Shown here piece by piece: positions 9,594 through 19,484 of a stretch of 64,000 bases of DNA. Both the position numbers and the translations under genes were made by a program. Positions within the stretch are counted from its first letter, which is position 1, and every line of letters begins with the position of its first letter. The notes under the pieces are model-generated. The model ran no database searches and was not told the DNA's origin. It was given only the letters and a program-made list of their open reading frames with translations. Source of the stretch: Trichomonas vaginalis G3 (Eukaryota; Parabasalia; Trichomonadida; Trichomonadidae); the NCBI RefSeq assembly GCF_026262505.1, contig NC_067206.1, forward strand, positions 13,512,205 through 13,576,204. Direction: 5' to 3'.

Positions 9594-10087
9594 CTTTCAA
9601 CTGTAAAATATTTACACTCTCTTTATCTTTTTACTCATTTAATTTACTGATCCCTATTAAAATCTCTTTCCTACACTTATCCTGGCTGCACACACAAATT
9701 AATCGGTCTCAACAACTCATAAATACTCACTTCATATTTTGATATCATGATATATTATCAAAAAATCATATATTTATGCACTGCAACTCATAAAGTCTCA
9801 TTTCATCCCTATCTAAGCGTTCAAAACCAATTTTCCGAGTAATCTCATTCTTCAGGCTCCGCTGATTCGATTTCTGCAGTCAGATCGTGAAAATATGCAT
9901 CACATAATAATATAGACGCAAAATTTATTGAATGATTTTTTCATCAATTGTCGGATTTTTAGAGTATTGATAAAAAGATTGTTTTCTCTTTGGAGAAATT
10001 GATATCTTTATTTAAAATGATCAATACATATAAATGATCATATTAAAAATGGTTGATAATTGACTCAAAAAAACAATAAAAAATATT
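9594..10087. other. Intergenic region
   Basis: AT-rich 3' flank of the TRAPP-like gene. No gene, RNA or repeat could be supported. Confidence 0.4.
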
Positions 10088-11806
10088 TTATTTTGAAACA
10101 ATGAAAGGAGAAGATTGCCAAAGCTCAATACCATCTATTGAAGTTATAGATATCTTTGGGAACGATCTTGTACCGATATCTTTTGCTTTAAACTTAATTT
10201 TCATTTCAGATTTTTCTTGATTGTAATTTATTGACTGTTTCTTTGATTCTTCTGCAATAACGAAGAAATCATTGTCTTGTACAGTCAAATATGACTCTAT
10301 ATTCAAGCCAGCAACAGGAGAATGAGTGATTGAAAGAGTTAATTCTGAATCTTCATCTTTTTTACACTCGGGAATGGACAAATAACATTCTACTTCACTT
10401 GGAGCAAACTGAACTTCAGGAAGAACAGTAGAAAATATAAGTTTTTCGTCAGAATTCGAATCAACAGTGAAAGTCAACGAAAGAACACCAGGAGAACCGT
10501 TCTTAGCATTTCCATTGCATGTTATAAACAATGCATATGAAACTGCTTCGCTTTGATTGAGATTTATTGGTAATTCAATCGGCATCTGGGAAATTACGAA
10601 TCCTTCTGCAGGAGTAACATCGATATTGCGTATAACAGAATGTTCTACTAATGAATATTCAAAAATAGTAAGAAAAGTGTATTGTGTTCCTCGATAAATT
10701 TGAGGAATTGTTTTTTCTTTGAAAGCCATGAAAGAAGGACCAAATACCTTGTTAGATACTGTAAATGGCTCCGTGAAATGTATGGATTTGGTCTCAGAAA
10801 ATGTAATTTCCTCTGAATATTTCGTAATCCAGTCTAATTTTACTTCAACGTCGCATTTTGAAGGAGCAACAATGGAAACATCGAATAAAACATCTTCTTC
10901 TGGTTTCGTTTTGCTGAAATCCATTGTGTTTTGACCATTTTCGAACGTTGCATTTCCAGAAATCGAAGCGTGAAGCGAAACTGATTCAGTTTCAGAGGGG
11001 AATCCAGTACATTTAGCCTTGATCTTGTAAGGGAACCTGCAAATTGGGAACGAATTCGATTCTGCTGAGAAATGAATGTCATCTTTGAAAGAAAGAACGG
11101 AAATATCTGATGCTCTCGAGTTGCTCTTTGTAAATAATGTAACAACGGAGTTAAGTAAGCAAATTTGGGCTGTTTTCAATGAAATTTTGCCGGGATTTTG
11201 TGGAGGAATTTCTATAGATGTTCTGTAGAGAGTATTTGGTTTAAGTTCTTTATCTGTGAATACAACAGCTTCAATGTTCTTGCCTTTGTCGTTCTGAAGA
11301 GTCAAATAAATTTTGTCAGAATGAACTGGTTTCAAAAGTTTGCTTCTAAACGTGATATTTATTTGTATTGGCTTTGATGGTAATACTGTATCAGAAACAA
11401 AGTTAGCAATGAACTCAAATGGAGAAAAAGGAGAATCATCAAGAAAAACACGTAAATCTGTACATTTTGTAAGATAGTCTAGCGTAATATCAATAGTTTC
11501 TTTAGGAAGATATATCTGATAGTTTGGTGATAAGCAATTTAGCATTAAATGAAACCATTTTTCGTTGTTTCCGTCTAATCTATTCAATATCGCAAGAATT
11601 CGTGTTAGTTGTGCTGAAAGTGGATGAAAATTCTTTGATTTATACTTGTCAAGTTCGGCAGAAAAAATAGAAATCGCTTCTCCAATTGAAGAAACGTTTA
11701 ATTCCTTTAAAATGGGTTCTGCCGAAGTGTAACTGTTATTTGTAAGCTCTTTATGTATTCTTGTGAAAAAATCACCAAGATATTGAACGGAGAAAGATGT
11801 TATCAT
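10088..11806 (-). CDS. Trafficking-type beta-sandwich protein, possibly TRAPP subunit
   Basis: 572 residues. The N-terminal third (1-150) is helical, with a segment like the solenoid of TRAPPC10/TRAPPC11-type proteins. The rest is a run of beta-strand-rich, Ig-like stretches ending in a short hydrophobic C-terminus. No signal peptide or membrane helix. This layout fits TRAPP II/III subunits, which tether vesicles at the Golgi, but no diagnostic motif settles it and other Ig-fold trafficking proteins are possible. The start is well supported: an initiator-like TCACTTTTG lies just upstream. The stop is in a TAAA context. Confidence 0.5.
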   Translation of the reverse strand: MITSFSVQYLGDFFTRIHKELTNNSYTSAEPILKELNVSSIGEAISIFSAELDKYKSKNFHPLSAQLTRILAILNRLDGNNEKWFHLMLNCLSPNYQIYLPKETIDITLDYLTKCTDLRVFLDDSPFSPFEFIANFVSDTVLPSKPIQINITFRSKLLKPVHSDKIYLTLQNDKGKNIEAVVFTDKELKPNTLYRTSIEIPPQNPGKISLKTAQICLLNSVVTLFTKSNSRASDISVLSFKDDIHFSAESNSFPICRFPYKIKAKCTGFPSETESVSLHASISGNATFENGQNTMDFSKTKPEEDVLFDVSIVAPSKCDVEVKLDWITKYSEEITFSETKSIHFTEPFTVSNKVFGPSFMAFKEKTIPQIYRGTQYTFLTIFEYSLVEHSVIRNIDVTPAEGFVISQMPIELPINLNQSEAVSYALFITCNGNAKNGSPGVLSLTFTVDSNSDEKLIFSTVLPEVQFAPSEVECYLSIPECKKDEDSELTLSITHSPVAGLNIESYLTVQDNDFFVIAEESKKQSINYNQEKSEMKIKFKAKDIGTRSFPKISITSIDGIELWQSSPFIVSK

Positions 11807-11814
11807 AAAATTTT

Positions 11815-11823
11815 CAAAAGTGA
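11815..11823 (-). promoter_or_regulatory. Initiator (Inr)-like motif
   Basis: TCACTTTTG on the minus strand, 8 bp before the ATG of the TRAPP-like gene. It fits the trichomonad initiator, in which transcription starts at the A of TCA close to the start codon. Confidence 0.6.
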
Positions 11824-11851
11824 CAAAAAATATAAATTATAATGCAAAAAT

Positions 11852-11922
11852 GGAGATGGGGGGAATAGAACCCCCGGCCTCAACTATGCTAAAGTCGCAC
11901 TCTACCACTGAGCCACACCCCC
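11852..11922 (-). tRNA. tRNA-Ala (AGC)
   Basis: Folds as a full cloverleaf: 7-bp acceptor GGGGGTG/CATCTCC with two G-T pairs, D stem GCTC/GAGT, anticodon stem CGACT/AGTTG with loop TTAGCAT (anticodon AGC, alanine), and T stem GGGGG/CCCCC with loop TTCTATT. A T5 run follows the 3' end and serves as the RNA polymerase III terminator. No intron. Its 5' end coincides with the breakpoint of the segmental duplication. Confidence 0.93.
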
Positions 11923-12323
11923 TTCGAAATTAATCTGAAATTATAGATCTAAAATGAAAATTATAAAAATTAAGTTCATCATTTATCTCATGATATCATC
12001 TGTTTCATTGATTTTTGAGATCAAATTTATAAATTAGATAAAAGTAGGGAATTTTACAAATCCAAGGGGAAAAAATTTATTGCGGGTACAGCCATGTGAT
12101 ATGAAATCAAAATGTATACCTGCTATATATCATCAGATCCAATTGGATATCTTGACATAGCAGACACTAACAAAGACGTCTCATTATAAATTTAGCGTCC
12201 AACAAGTTTCTTTCATTATCTCTATTTTATTTCGCCAAAACTTGGGAATCCTTTCCTTAATCTTAGCGCCGATTTTGTTTAGCGCTCGAGTACTTTCGAT
12301 AAAGTATTCTTCGAGCTATACTA

Positions 12324-13589
12324 CCCAGATTTTCCTTACTTTTACCACCCCTCTAAAGCTGGGGACACCGCCTATCGTTGGGAGTAGCTATTAAATAGAA
12401 CCACCAAGGGTATTTTTCGAACTGCCGGTGTAGTGGAAACATCCGACATAATGATTCATTATGCCAAGGTTTGATTCCCATTTAGCCATTTTTTTTCTTT
12501 TTTGGATCATGAATTTTTTTTTGGGTCACTATAAGATTTGTTTCATGTTCTAAATCTGCTGCATATGTAATCTATTTTTATTTACCTATTTTTTAAAAAT
12601 CTATTGGATTGCCAAATTTGAATATATTTAAAATCATAAAACTCCAAAAAAACTATAAATATATGTTTTATGCATAGTGCCGATACTCAAATATCAGATT
12701 ACTTAGATTCATGAATAATATCCGAATTTTTTTTCTTAAAATTAAACTTCAAAACTTCTTGCAATCTTATTCTTCATCTGTTGTAAATTTTTAACACCAT
12801 TTTTTAAAATAATTTTGCGTAAATTTTATTCTCATGTTGTTTTAATCGAAAATTGATACATTTTCAAAAAAATAATATTGACTTATGAAATTCATTTTTA
12901 AGGTGAAATAGTATTGTTTTTATTAAAGTATATGAATAATATATAAAAAATTAATGAATAATATAAGCAGATTTTTAGTTTACAAAACAAATATGAGCAA
13001 TGCAATTTCAAACTTTTGCTGGCAATTTCGATATTGCTCAAGTTTGTAGTATTTGTGATACCTATAACATCGGCTTAATCAAAATTCGATTTTTCTTATG
13101 AGTTATTGAGAAAATTTGATTGCAATGAGAAGGATTTCGACGTTTTTGATAAACTAAGAGCTGAGCTTTAGGGGTTCAGTTCATTTATGGCTGTAGTTTG
13201 ATGCGTAGATCTCTTTTTTATTGTAAATTCTTTCAGCATGGAGATCGAGAATGAATCTTTTGAGAACTTTATGAGTTTTTACACCCGTAAAGAGGTCCTT
13301 CGAGGAAAGATAGTCCAGACTACATGAAGATGTGGGTTAACCAAAAAAATCCGATGGTTTCCCCATATTCATGTCGATCTTCGAAAAAATGAGCACCAAA
13401 AAAGCCAAAAAAATAGGCTTTTTATTGGATTTGTACACTAGATCAATAACCTATTTAGGATCTGACACTCTTTTTAGCCAGAGATATGAGGTCCTTTCTA
13501 GGAAAACGATCTATTCATCCATAAAAAAAAAGAATTATCGTTTTCCCCAGAAATTACATGGGGAGTGGTAAAAGTAAGGAAAATCTGGG
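12324..13589. mobile_element. TA-flanked DNA transposon, non-autonomous
   Basis: 1,266 bp with perfect 25-bp terminal inverted repeats starting CCCAGATTTTCC and a TA duplication (12322-12323, 13590-13591). The empty site is preserved in duplication copy A, where GCTATACTAGAC (reverse complement near 3692) is uninterrupted. TA duplication and size fit the Tc1/mariner class. No transposase frame is open on either strand; the longest open stretch, about 66 codons near 13371, looks like chance. It is a decayed or non-autonomous copy. Confidence 0.88.
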
Positions 13590-14057
13590 TAGACTTATAA
13601 AATTTAATTTTACATTTTTATCAGTCTTTTGGCTTATAACTTTCTCATCGTTCATACAACTATGAAATTTTATTGCATATTCATACTTGTATTTTGACTT
13701 TTATAAAAAATCACTCATTATCGAATTTTTATAGGTAAAAGATCTCTAATCCAAATTCTATGACATTAAGCTAAATTTTAGATTAGAGCGCAAAATACAT
13801 GAAGAATTTATAAATTTTGTTTATGCTTTTGAAAATAATCATAGCTGTTTAGTATTTTTTAAAGGAATTTGTATTGAAAATATATTAAATGAAGCTATCT
13901 TGAGACTAAAAACGTGTGATTTAATTTTTAGTTTTTTATTTTTATTTTCCCCACTGTGGGGATTCACCGGGAGGGGACGGGAAACTCTCAATTTGCTTAT
14001 CGTTCCCCACTTTTAGCATCCTTACTCTAAGCTGTTAAAGCTGTGTAATGAAAGTTC

Positions 14058-15650
14058 TTAATAACTATCATCATAACTGTCATTATCATCGTCACGATCA
14101 TTATCATCATCACTATCATTATCACTGACATCAGCACCATGTGAAATAAGAACTTCTGCTGTTTCTTTGCTGTTGCTATAAGCTGCGTAATGAAGTGGAG
14201 TTTCCTCATCTTCATCTCTAGCATTGATATCAGCACCATATGAAATAAGAACTTCTGCTGTTTCTTTGCTGTTGCTAAAAGCTGCTTTATGAAGTGGAGT
14301 TTCCTTATATTTGTCTCTAGCATTGATATCAGCACCATGTGAAATAAGAACTTCTGCTGTTTCTTTGCTGTTGCTATAAGCTGCGTAATGAAGTGGAGTT
14401 TTCTCATGTTCATCTCTAGCATTGATATCAGCACCATGTGAAATAAGAACTTCTGCTGTTTCTTTGCTGATGCTAAAAGCTGCGTTATGAAGTGGAGTTT
14501 TCTCATCTTCATCTCTAGCATTGATATCAGCACCATGTGAAATAAGAACTTCTGCTGTTTCTTTGCTGTTGCTAAAAGCTGCTTTATGAAGTGGAGTTCT
14601 CTTATATTTGTCTCTAGCATTGATATCAGCACCATGTGAAATAAGAACTTCTGCTGTTTCTTTGCTGTTGCTATAAGCTGCTTTATGAAGTGGAGTTTCC
14701 TCCTCTTCATCTCTAGCATTGATATCAGCACCATGGGAAATAAAATATTTGATAAGGGATGGAAGAAAGAAATAAGATGAATAAATTAAGCATGTATCAA
14801 TATTATTAGTTTGATCTAAATATACTAAAAATGACTGAAGATTATTATACAAACCGCAATCGGCTAAGTCGATTTCAATATTATATTCATTCCTTAAAAA
14901 CGAAACAAAATCAATGTTGTGTGTAATAATTGCAATTTTCATGCATTTTTTATCTGGTTCTTGTTTTTTCAAGCACTCGCTTAAGATCTCCTGATTTCCA
15001 CCTAAAAATGAGAAACGAAGACATTTTTTTGTTATTTCTGGGTGAAATTTTGTGATTATGAACTTAAAACAATCAACAGATCCATAATAACAGCATAATT
15101 CAAGATATGAATATCCTTTTAATGAATATGGATAAAATGTATCGTCTAGTCTTTGATCTTTATCAAATTCGCTTTTTTCGATGATAGAGATTAATAATTC
15201 TTTGTCATTATCCATAATAGCCCTGTAAATCGTATTTTCTTTATGAATATCCAATGTATAATTTTTAGATTCAAATTCCTTGAACTTTGTTCTGTTGCTT
15301 TCTACAAGTACTATTCCATATTCTTTATAGAAAAGGTAATCAAAAACAGAATTAATCGCATTAATATCCTTTGGGTGATATTCTTCAAAGATTTGTTTGA
15401 CAATGTATAAATATGACTTCATATAGCGGTTGTTATACATTGACATATTTGACATATCAGTAATAATCTGATTTGGAGGATATTTATATGAATCGATCAG
15501 ATGAATTTTGATATTTTGATAAATTTTAGATAATTCTTTTTCGTCTTTTGTTTTGAGCTTGTATAGTGAGTCAAATGCATCACAATAATTTTTATAAGTG
15601 CTCATCAACTCATTGTAATGAGTTGGTGATACTGTGTTATCAGACAACAT
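14058..15650 (-). CDS. DUF3447-type ankyrin-repeat protein, copy B
   Basis: 530 residues, almost identical to the protein at 1535-3226 and from the same ATG. It has six 33-residue ankyrin repeats instead of seven, which accounts exactly for the 33-residue length difference. The Asp/Ser-rich tail is kept. The first repeats differ mainly in the variable codons after GCTAGAGA, consistent with reshuffling of units. Upstream sequence is shared with copy A for only about 200 bp; beyond it lies the second foldback element, so regulation may differ between copies. Confidence 0.85.
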   Translation of the reverse strand: MLSDNTVSPTHYNELMSTYKNYCDAFDSLYKLKTKDEKELSKIYQNIKIHLIDSYKYPPNQIITDMSNMSMYNNRYMKSYLYIVKQIFEEYHPKDINAINSVFDYLFYKEYGIVLVESNRTKFKEFESKNYTLDIHKENTIYRAIMDNDKELLISIIEKSEFDKDQRLDDTFYPYSLKGYSYLELCCYYGSVDCFKFIITKFHPEITKKCLRFSFLGGNQEILSECLKKQEPDKKCMKIAIITHNIDFVSFLRNEYNIEIDLADCGLYNNLQSFLVYLDQTNNIDTCLIYSSYFFLPSLIKYFISHGADINARDEEEETPLHKAAYSNSKETAEVLISHGADINARDKYKRTPLHKAAFSNSKETAEVLISHGADINARDEDEKTPLHNAAFSISKETAEVLISHGADINARDEHEKTPLHYAAYSNSKETAEVLISHGADINARDKYKETPLHKAAFSNSKETAEVLISYGADINARDEDEETPLHYAAYSNSKETAEVLISHGADVSDNDSDDDNDRDDDNDSYDDSY

Positions 15651-15776
15651 CAAAATTTGATTTTTTTTTATGGCAAAATTTTTAATCCGACTACTTTTTT
15701 TTAGTCGAAAATTTTTTTCATCATCATCTTTTGAGGTATGCAATTACCATCAGGTATAGATCAGTAATACAAAAAA

Positions 15777-17032
15777 TGTTGTAAACAGAAATTCATCAAA
15801 AGTGACAGCTCTCAATTTTTTGACATTTGTAAATTCTAAATTGAATGAGAAAAATGAAATAATACTAAGCATAATACAATATTCTAGATTTAATTATAAT
15901 TAGGAAAAAGTTAGTTTTGAGAGTACTTTTCATAGGCATATAGAATGAAATCTTCTGAAAAATAATATCACATAAACTCATATTATTTTCTAATATATAA
16001 CTATTTTATATAAAAATCAAATTCAATGATCTTAAAAGCGAAGGATAAACCTCAAAATTTACGAATATAATGAGTGGGAATATAATGCTTATCTATCATA
16101 AAACCATATGAAATATCAATTTTTGCTTTACGCCTAATTTTTGACGACAATTAGCAAAAAATGTTAAATGTTAACACTCAGTCCATTTGAATATGAAAAA
16201 TAAAATTGACTTTGATTAAATGTTTTTATTTATCATGCAATTCTTCTTGCGACCAAAGATTTGAATAAAAGTTCAAAAAATAAGATAGCTTAAAAAATAA
16301 TATACGATAGTGTTTACTAATAGATGAATAGTATATAAATTCTATTAAAATAGATTTGATCCAAAAAAATATATAAAATTTGATCATAAATAAAATCGTT
16401 TTAAATTACTTCTTCATTTAAATTATAACAATTATTTTTGGTTTTATATTTTTTTGGATCAAATCCATTTTAATAGAATTTATATACTATTCATCTATTA
16501 GTAAACACTACCGTATATTATTTTTTAAGCTATCTTATTTTTTGAACTTTTATTCAAATCTTTGGTCGCAAGAAGAATTGCATGATAAATAAAAACATTT
16601 AATCAAAGTCAATTTTATTTTTCATATTCAAATGGACTGAGTGTTAACATTTAACATTTTTTGCTAATTGTCGTCAAAAATTAGGCGTAAAGCAAAAATT
16701 GATATTTCATATGGTTTTATGATAGATAAGCATTATATTCCCACTCATTATATTCGTAAATTTTGAGGTTTATCCTTCGCTTTTAAGATCATTGAATTTG
16801 ATTTTTATATAAAATAGTTATATATTAGAAAATAATATGAGTTTATGTGATATTATTTTTCAGAAGATTTTGTGTTCTTCTTCAAAATTTTATTTTTTTT
16901 ATTAAAAAGAATCTTTACAAAATAGACATTTACTTTAATTAATATTTAAAAACGTGCTCTATCAAAAGTTCCAAAAATTCAATATTTTAGCTTTTCTGAG
17001 GTGTCACTTTTGATGAATTTCTGTTTACAACA
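15777..17032. mobile_element. Foldback (long-palindrome) element, copy 2
   Basis: 1,256 bp, nearly identical to 8337-9593, with intact ends TGTTGTAAACAG/CTGTTTACAACA and 31-bp perfect terminal inverted repeats. The inner long palindrome is conserved. It sits just upstream of the copy B ankyrin gene. The high identity between copies implies recent mobility. Confidence 0.88.
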
Positions 17033-17104
17033 TCATCAGATATGTTTCCTTTCCAAAACATATGAAAAAATAAGAACTGAATGTTTCATATATCTCGTAT
17101 TACA

Positions 17105-17210
17105 GCTGGCAAATGCCATGTAAAACTCTCAAATATTTTTAGGGTAAATGCACCGGCAACCCCTACGAAATAATTGAGAATAAATTACATGGCATTTGCC
17201 AGCAAATTGC
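17105..17210. repeat. Perfect 18-bp inverted repeat
   Basis: CTGGCAAATGCCATGTAA at 17105 is repeated as its exact complement at 17193-17210, with a loop of about 70 bases. GCCATGTAAAACTCTCAAA also occurs as a direct repeat (17113, 17210). Possibly the end of a small transposon or a structured RNA upstream of the surface-protein gene. Confidence 0.55.
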
Positions 17211-17364
17211 CATGTAAAACTCTCAAAAGTTAAGCCCCTTACGGCTGGGTGAAAAATCACACACGTTACTTTTAATTTCCATATAGTCAAACATTCAAGA
17301 ATCAAGGGTAGAGATACTAACCTCACTGGTGTCTCTATTATCCAGTTTTGGCTTCTAAAACACT

Positions 17365-18987
17365 ATGAGGAATTCACAGAACTTCAACAAAAATGAAAGA
17401 AGAAATTTGACAATAAAAAAAATGTTGAACTTTTTAATATTTCAGAGACTTTACGTCAAGAGAACCGGCTCTTCTACAGACCGTTGTCTTCATAACAAGC
17501 CATGCGATTATCAGTACATTCTCAAAAATGCAAAATCAGGAGATTTCATAACAATTCTAGATCCAGCCGTTCATAAACCGAAAGAGCATATATTATTTCA
17601 CCAATTAATCGCAAACTGTTCTAAAATTGGCGTAAATGTTGATGGAAATGGCGTTACAATCGATGGAATTCAAACAAATTACTCTTCAACAGCATATATT
17701 GATCTTCAAAATATCCAAAACATGTCATTAAGCAATATACACTTTATAGAATTCACTAATCCTATATTTTCTTTTACAAATTCAAAAATTTCTCTCGAAA
17801 ATATTTCAATTTCAGGATCAAATATACATAAAAACGCAATCCCCATCAATGCAAAGAATTCCGAGATCAATTTTACACAGTTATCACTTGATAAATGTAC
17901 TTCTCACGAAAAAATGTTTTTCAAGTTCACAAACTCTATCATTAACTTTGAGAAACTTAATATGATGTATCAATTTGTATTCCATGAATTCAAAATGCCG
18001 ATTGTTTTATCCAGAAACTCTAAAATTACTTTTGACCTTTCTAATTTCGAAAACAACAATTCTCCAAGCGCTCCATTCATCAGACTTGAAGATAAAAGCA
18101 TTGTCAACATTACTAACTCCAATTTCAAGACAAATTCCCATTCTGATTTGATTCATTCTTATCACGACAACAAAGCTACAATTATCAATACTGTTATTGA
18201 TGATTACCAAGGCAGTTTGTATTCGTCAACCTCCAATGACCAGTTTTCCATTTCTTCGTGTTTAATCCGAAATTCCGCTTCAACAAAATATCCGATGATT
18301 TATACGATCAGATCTCAAGGAATTATCGAGTACACAAAATTTGAGAACTGCGCTGGCCAATCAATTATCGGAAGTTTTTCGAAATCAAAAGTTACGATAA
18401 ATAACTCGATATTTGACTCAAACAAGCCATTGCAGTCCGTAGTAACAGCCGATATTAACTCTGAAGCAATTGTAGAGAACTCTTCCTTTGATAATACTAA
18501 AGCTTTCAGATCAATATTATCTTCACTTCACAACAGCAAGATATCGATTGGAAACTCAATGATAACCAACAGTTGGACAAAGGCAGTTGATATCAATATG
18601 TCTAAAGGCTATATTTCAAACACAACTTTTGAATTTAATTCTGGATATTCCCAGAAGATTGCTAGCAACCATTTTGGATCATTATATATCTATGATTCTA
18701 ATTTCCAAGGTAAGATACTCAATGGAATGATTGATAGCTTCGGAAAAACGATTCTTGAAAATAATAATTTTTCTTCAACTCATCAAGATGCTCTGCCAAG
18801 TAATTTGTACTTCTTCTGTAAGGGTTGTAAGTTCCAGGAATCAATAATCAACACAAATGTTGATAAACGATCGATTTTAGTTACTTTGGTCGCATGTATC
18901 GTTGCAGGTGCTATTATATCCACAAGAAAAGGTAATATCCACTATATTATTGGATCTTTATTTGAACAAAATAAAGATTACGATTAA
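17365..18987 (+). CDS. Beta-helix surface protein, Pmp-like, with C-terminal membrane anchor
   Basis: 540 residues. From about residue 75 to 500 the protein is made of short repeats rich in Asn, Ser, Ile and Phe (patterns such as SxxSxIxNxxF), the signature of a right-handed parallel beta-helix as in chlamydial Pmp-like proteins of trichomonads. A hydrophobic helix (ILVTLVACIVAGAII, about 508-522) followed by basic residues and a short acidic tail predicts a type I membrane anchor. A second Met at residue 20 (17422, before LNFLIFQ) could be the real start with a weak signal peptide. Likely an adhesin-like cell-surface protein; the ligand is unknown. Confidence 0.65.
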   Translation: MRNSQNFNKNERRNLTIKKMLNFLIFQRLYVKRTGSSTDRCLHNKPCDYQYILKNAKSGDFITILDPAVHKPKEHILFHQLIANCSKIGVNVDGNGVTIDGIQTNYSSTAYIDLQNIQNMSLSNIHFIEFTNPIFSFTNSKISLENISISGSNIHKNAIPINAKNSEINFTQLSLDKCTSHEKMFFKFTNSIINFEKLNMMYQFVFHEFKMPIVLSRNSKITFDLSNFENNNSPSAPFIRLEDKSIVNITNSNFKTNSHSDLIHSYHDNKATIINTVIDDYQGSLYSSTSNDQFSISSCLIRNSASTKYPMIYTIRSQGIIEYTKFENCAGQSIIGSFSKSKVTINNSIFDSNKPLQSVVTADINSEAIVENSSFDNTKAFRSILSSLHNSKISIGNSMITNSWTKAVDINMSKGYISNTTFEFNSGYSQKIASNHFGSLYIYDSNFQGKILNGMIDSFGKTILENNNFSSTHQDALPSNLYFFCKGCKFQESIINTNVDKRSILVTLVACIVAGAIISTRKGNIHYIIGSLFEQNKDYD

Positions 18988-19370
18988 ATGTTAAAAATGT
19001 TGTAATAAATAATATAATTTCTCATAGTTTTAAGTATTTTTTAATTAATTATGTATTATTTTCTTAATTTAATGACAGAAGCATAAAACTTGAAATCATA
19101 TTTGAGAGAGAGAGACGCAAAGAATTTGATTTCTAGTTTATTTGAAAAATCTGGTTTACTCAAGAGTTTTCTCTTTTCTGAATCACTAGCAAAAACAATG
19201 ATTTAAATCAAGTTTAATTTAAGGGTGAAATTACGCCCATATGACGTTAATGCATATTTCTAACGTCGGGTGTAAGTGCAGCCTTAACAATATGCCTTTA
19301 ATTCTGTAGAGTATCTGTCTCCTTAAAACCGGGAGCTTATTCAGATATTGTAGCAAAAAAAACAATGACA
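18988..19370. other. Intergenic region
   Basis: AT-rich. No gene supported. A short stretch (19215-19290) with ACGTTA...TAACGT symmetry could be a remnant of a small transposon end. Confidence 0.3.
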
Positions 19371-19445
19371 AAGAAATCGCCGAATTTCTTCTTTCACATG
19401 ATGCAAATATTGATGAAAGAGATTATCATTAGCAAACTCCTCTTA
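19350..19445 (+). pseudogene. Ankyrin-repeat gene fragment
   Basis: About one ankyrin unit can be read (NKEIAEFLLSHDANIDERDY-like sequence) with no start and an in-frame TAG. It resembles the repeats of the gene at 23953-26053. A relic left by recombination just upstream of another truncated gene. Confidence 0.55.
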
Positions 19446-19484
19446 ATATTACAATAGACTTCTTATTTTACATGTAACAAATTA

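Larger units (their letters stand above)
11923..15735 (-). repeat. Inverted segmental duplication, copy B
   Basis: Reverse-complement counterpart of 1448-4075, with three visible differences: insertion of a 1,266-bp transposon (12324-13589), one fewer 99-bp ankyrin unit, and extra sequence around 12040-12080. It ends exactly where tRNA-Ala starts; the last shared bases are ATTAATTTCGAAGGG. Confidence 0.85.

Noticed and set aside
12400-12500. tRNA-like gene (GGTGTAGTGGAAAC and GGTTTGATTCCC resemble A and B boxes)
   Set aside because: T and acceptor stems do not pair; at best a decayed tRNA-like promoter inside the TA transposon.
13371-13571. 66-codon frame as transposase remnant
   Set aside because: No helix-turn-helix or DDE/DDD-like pattern; length expected by chance.
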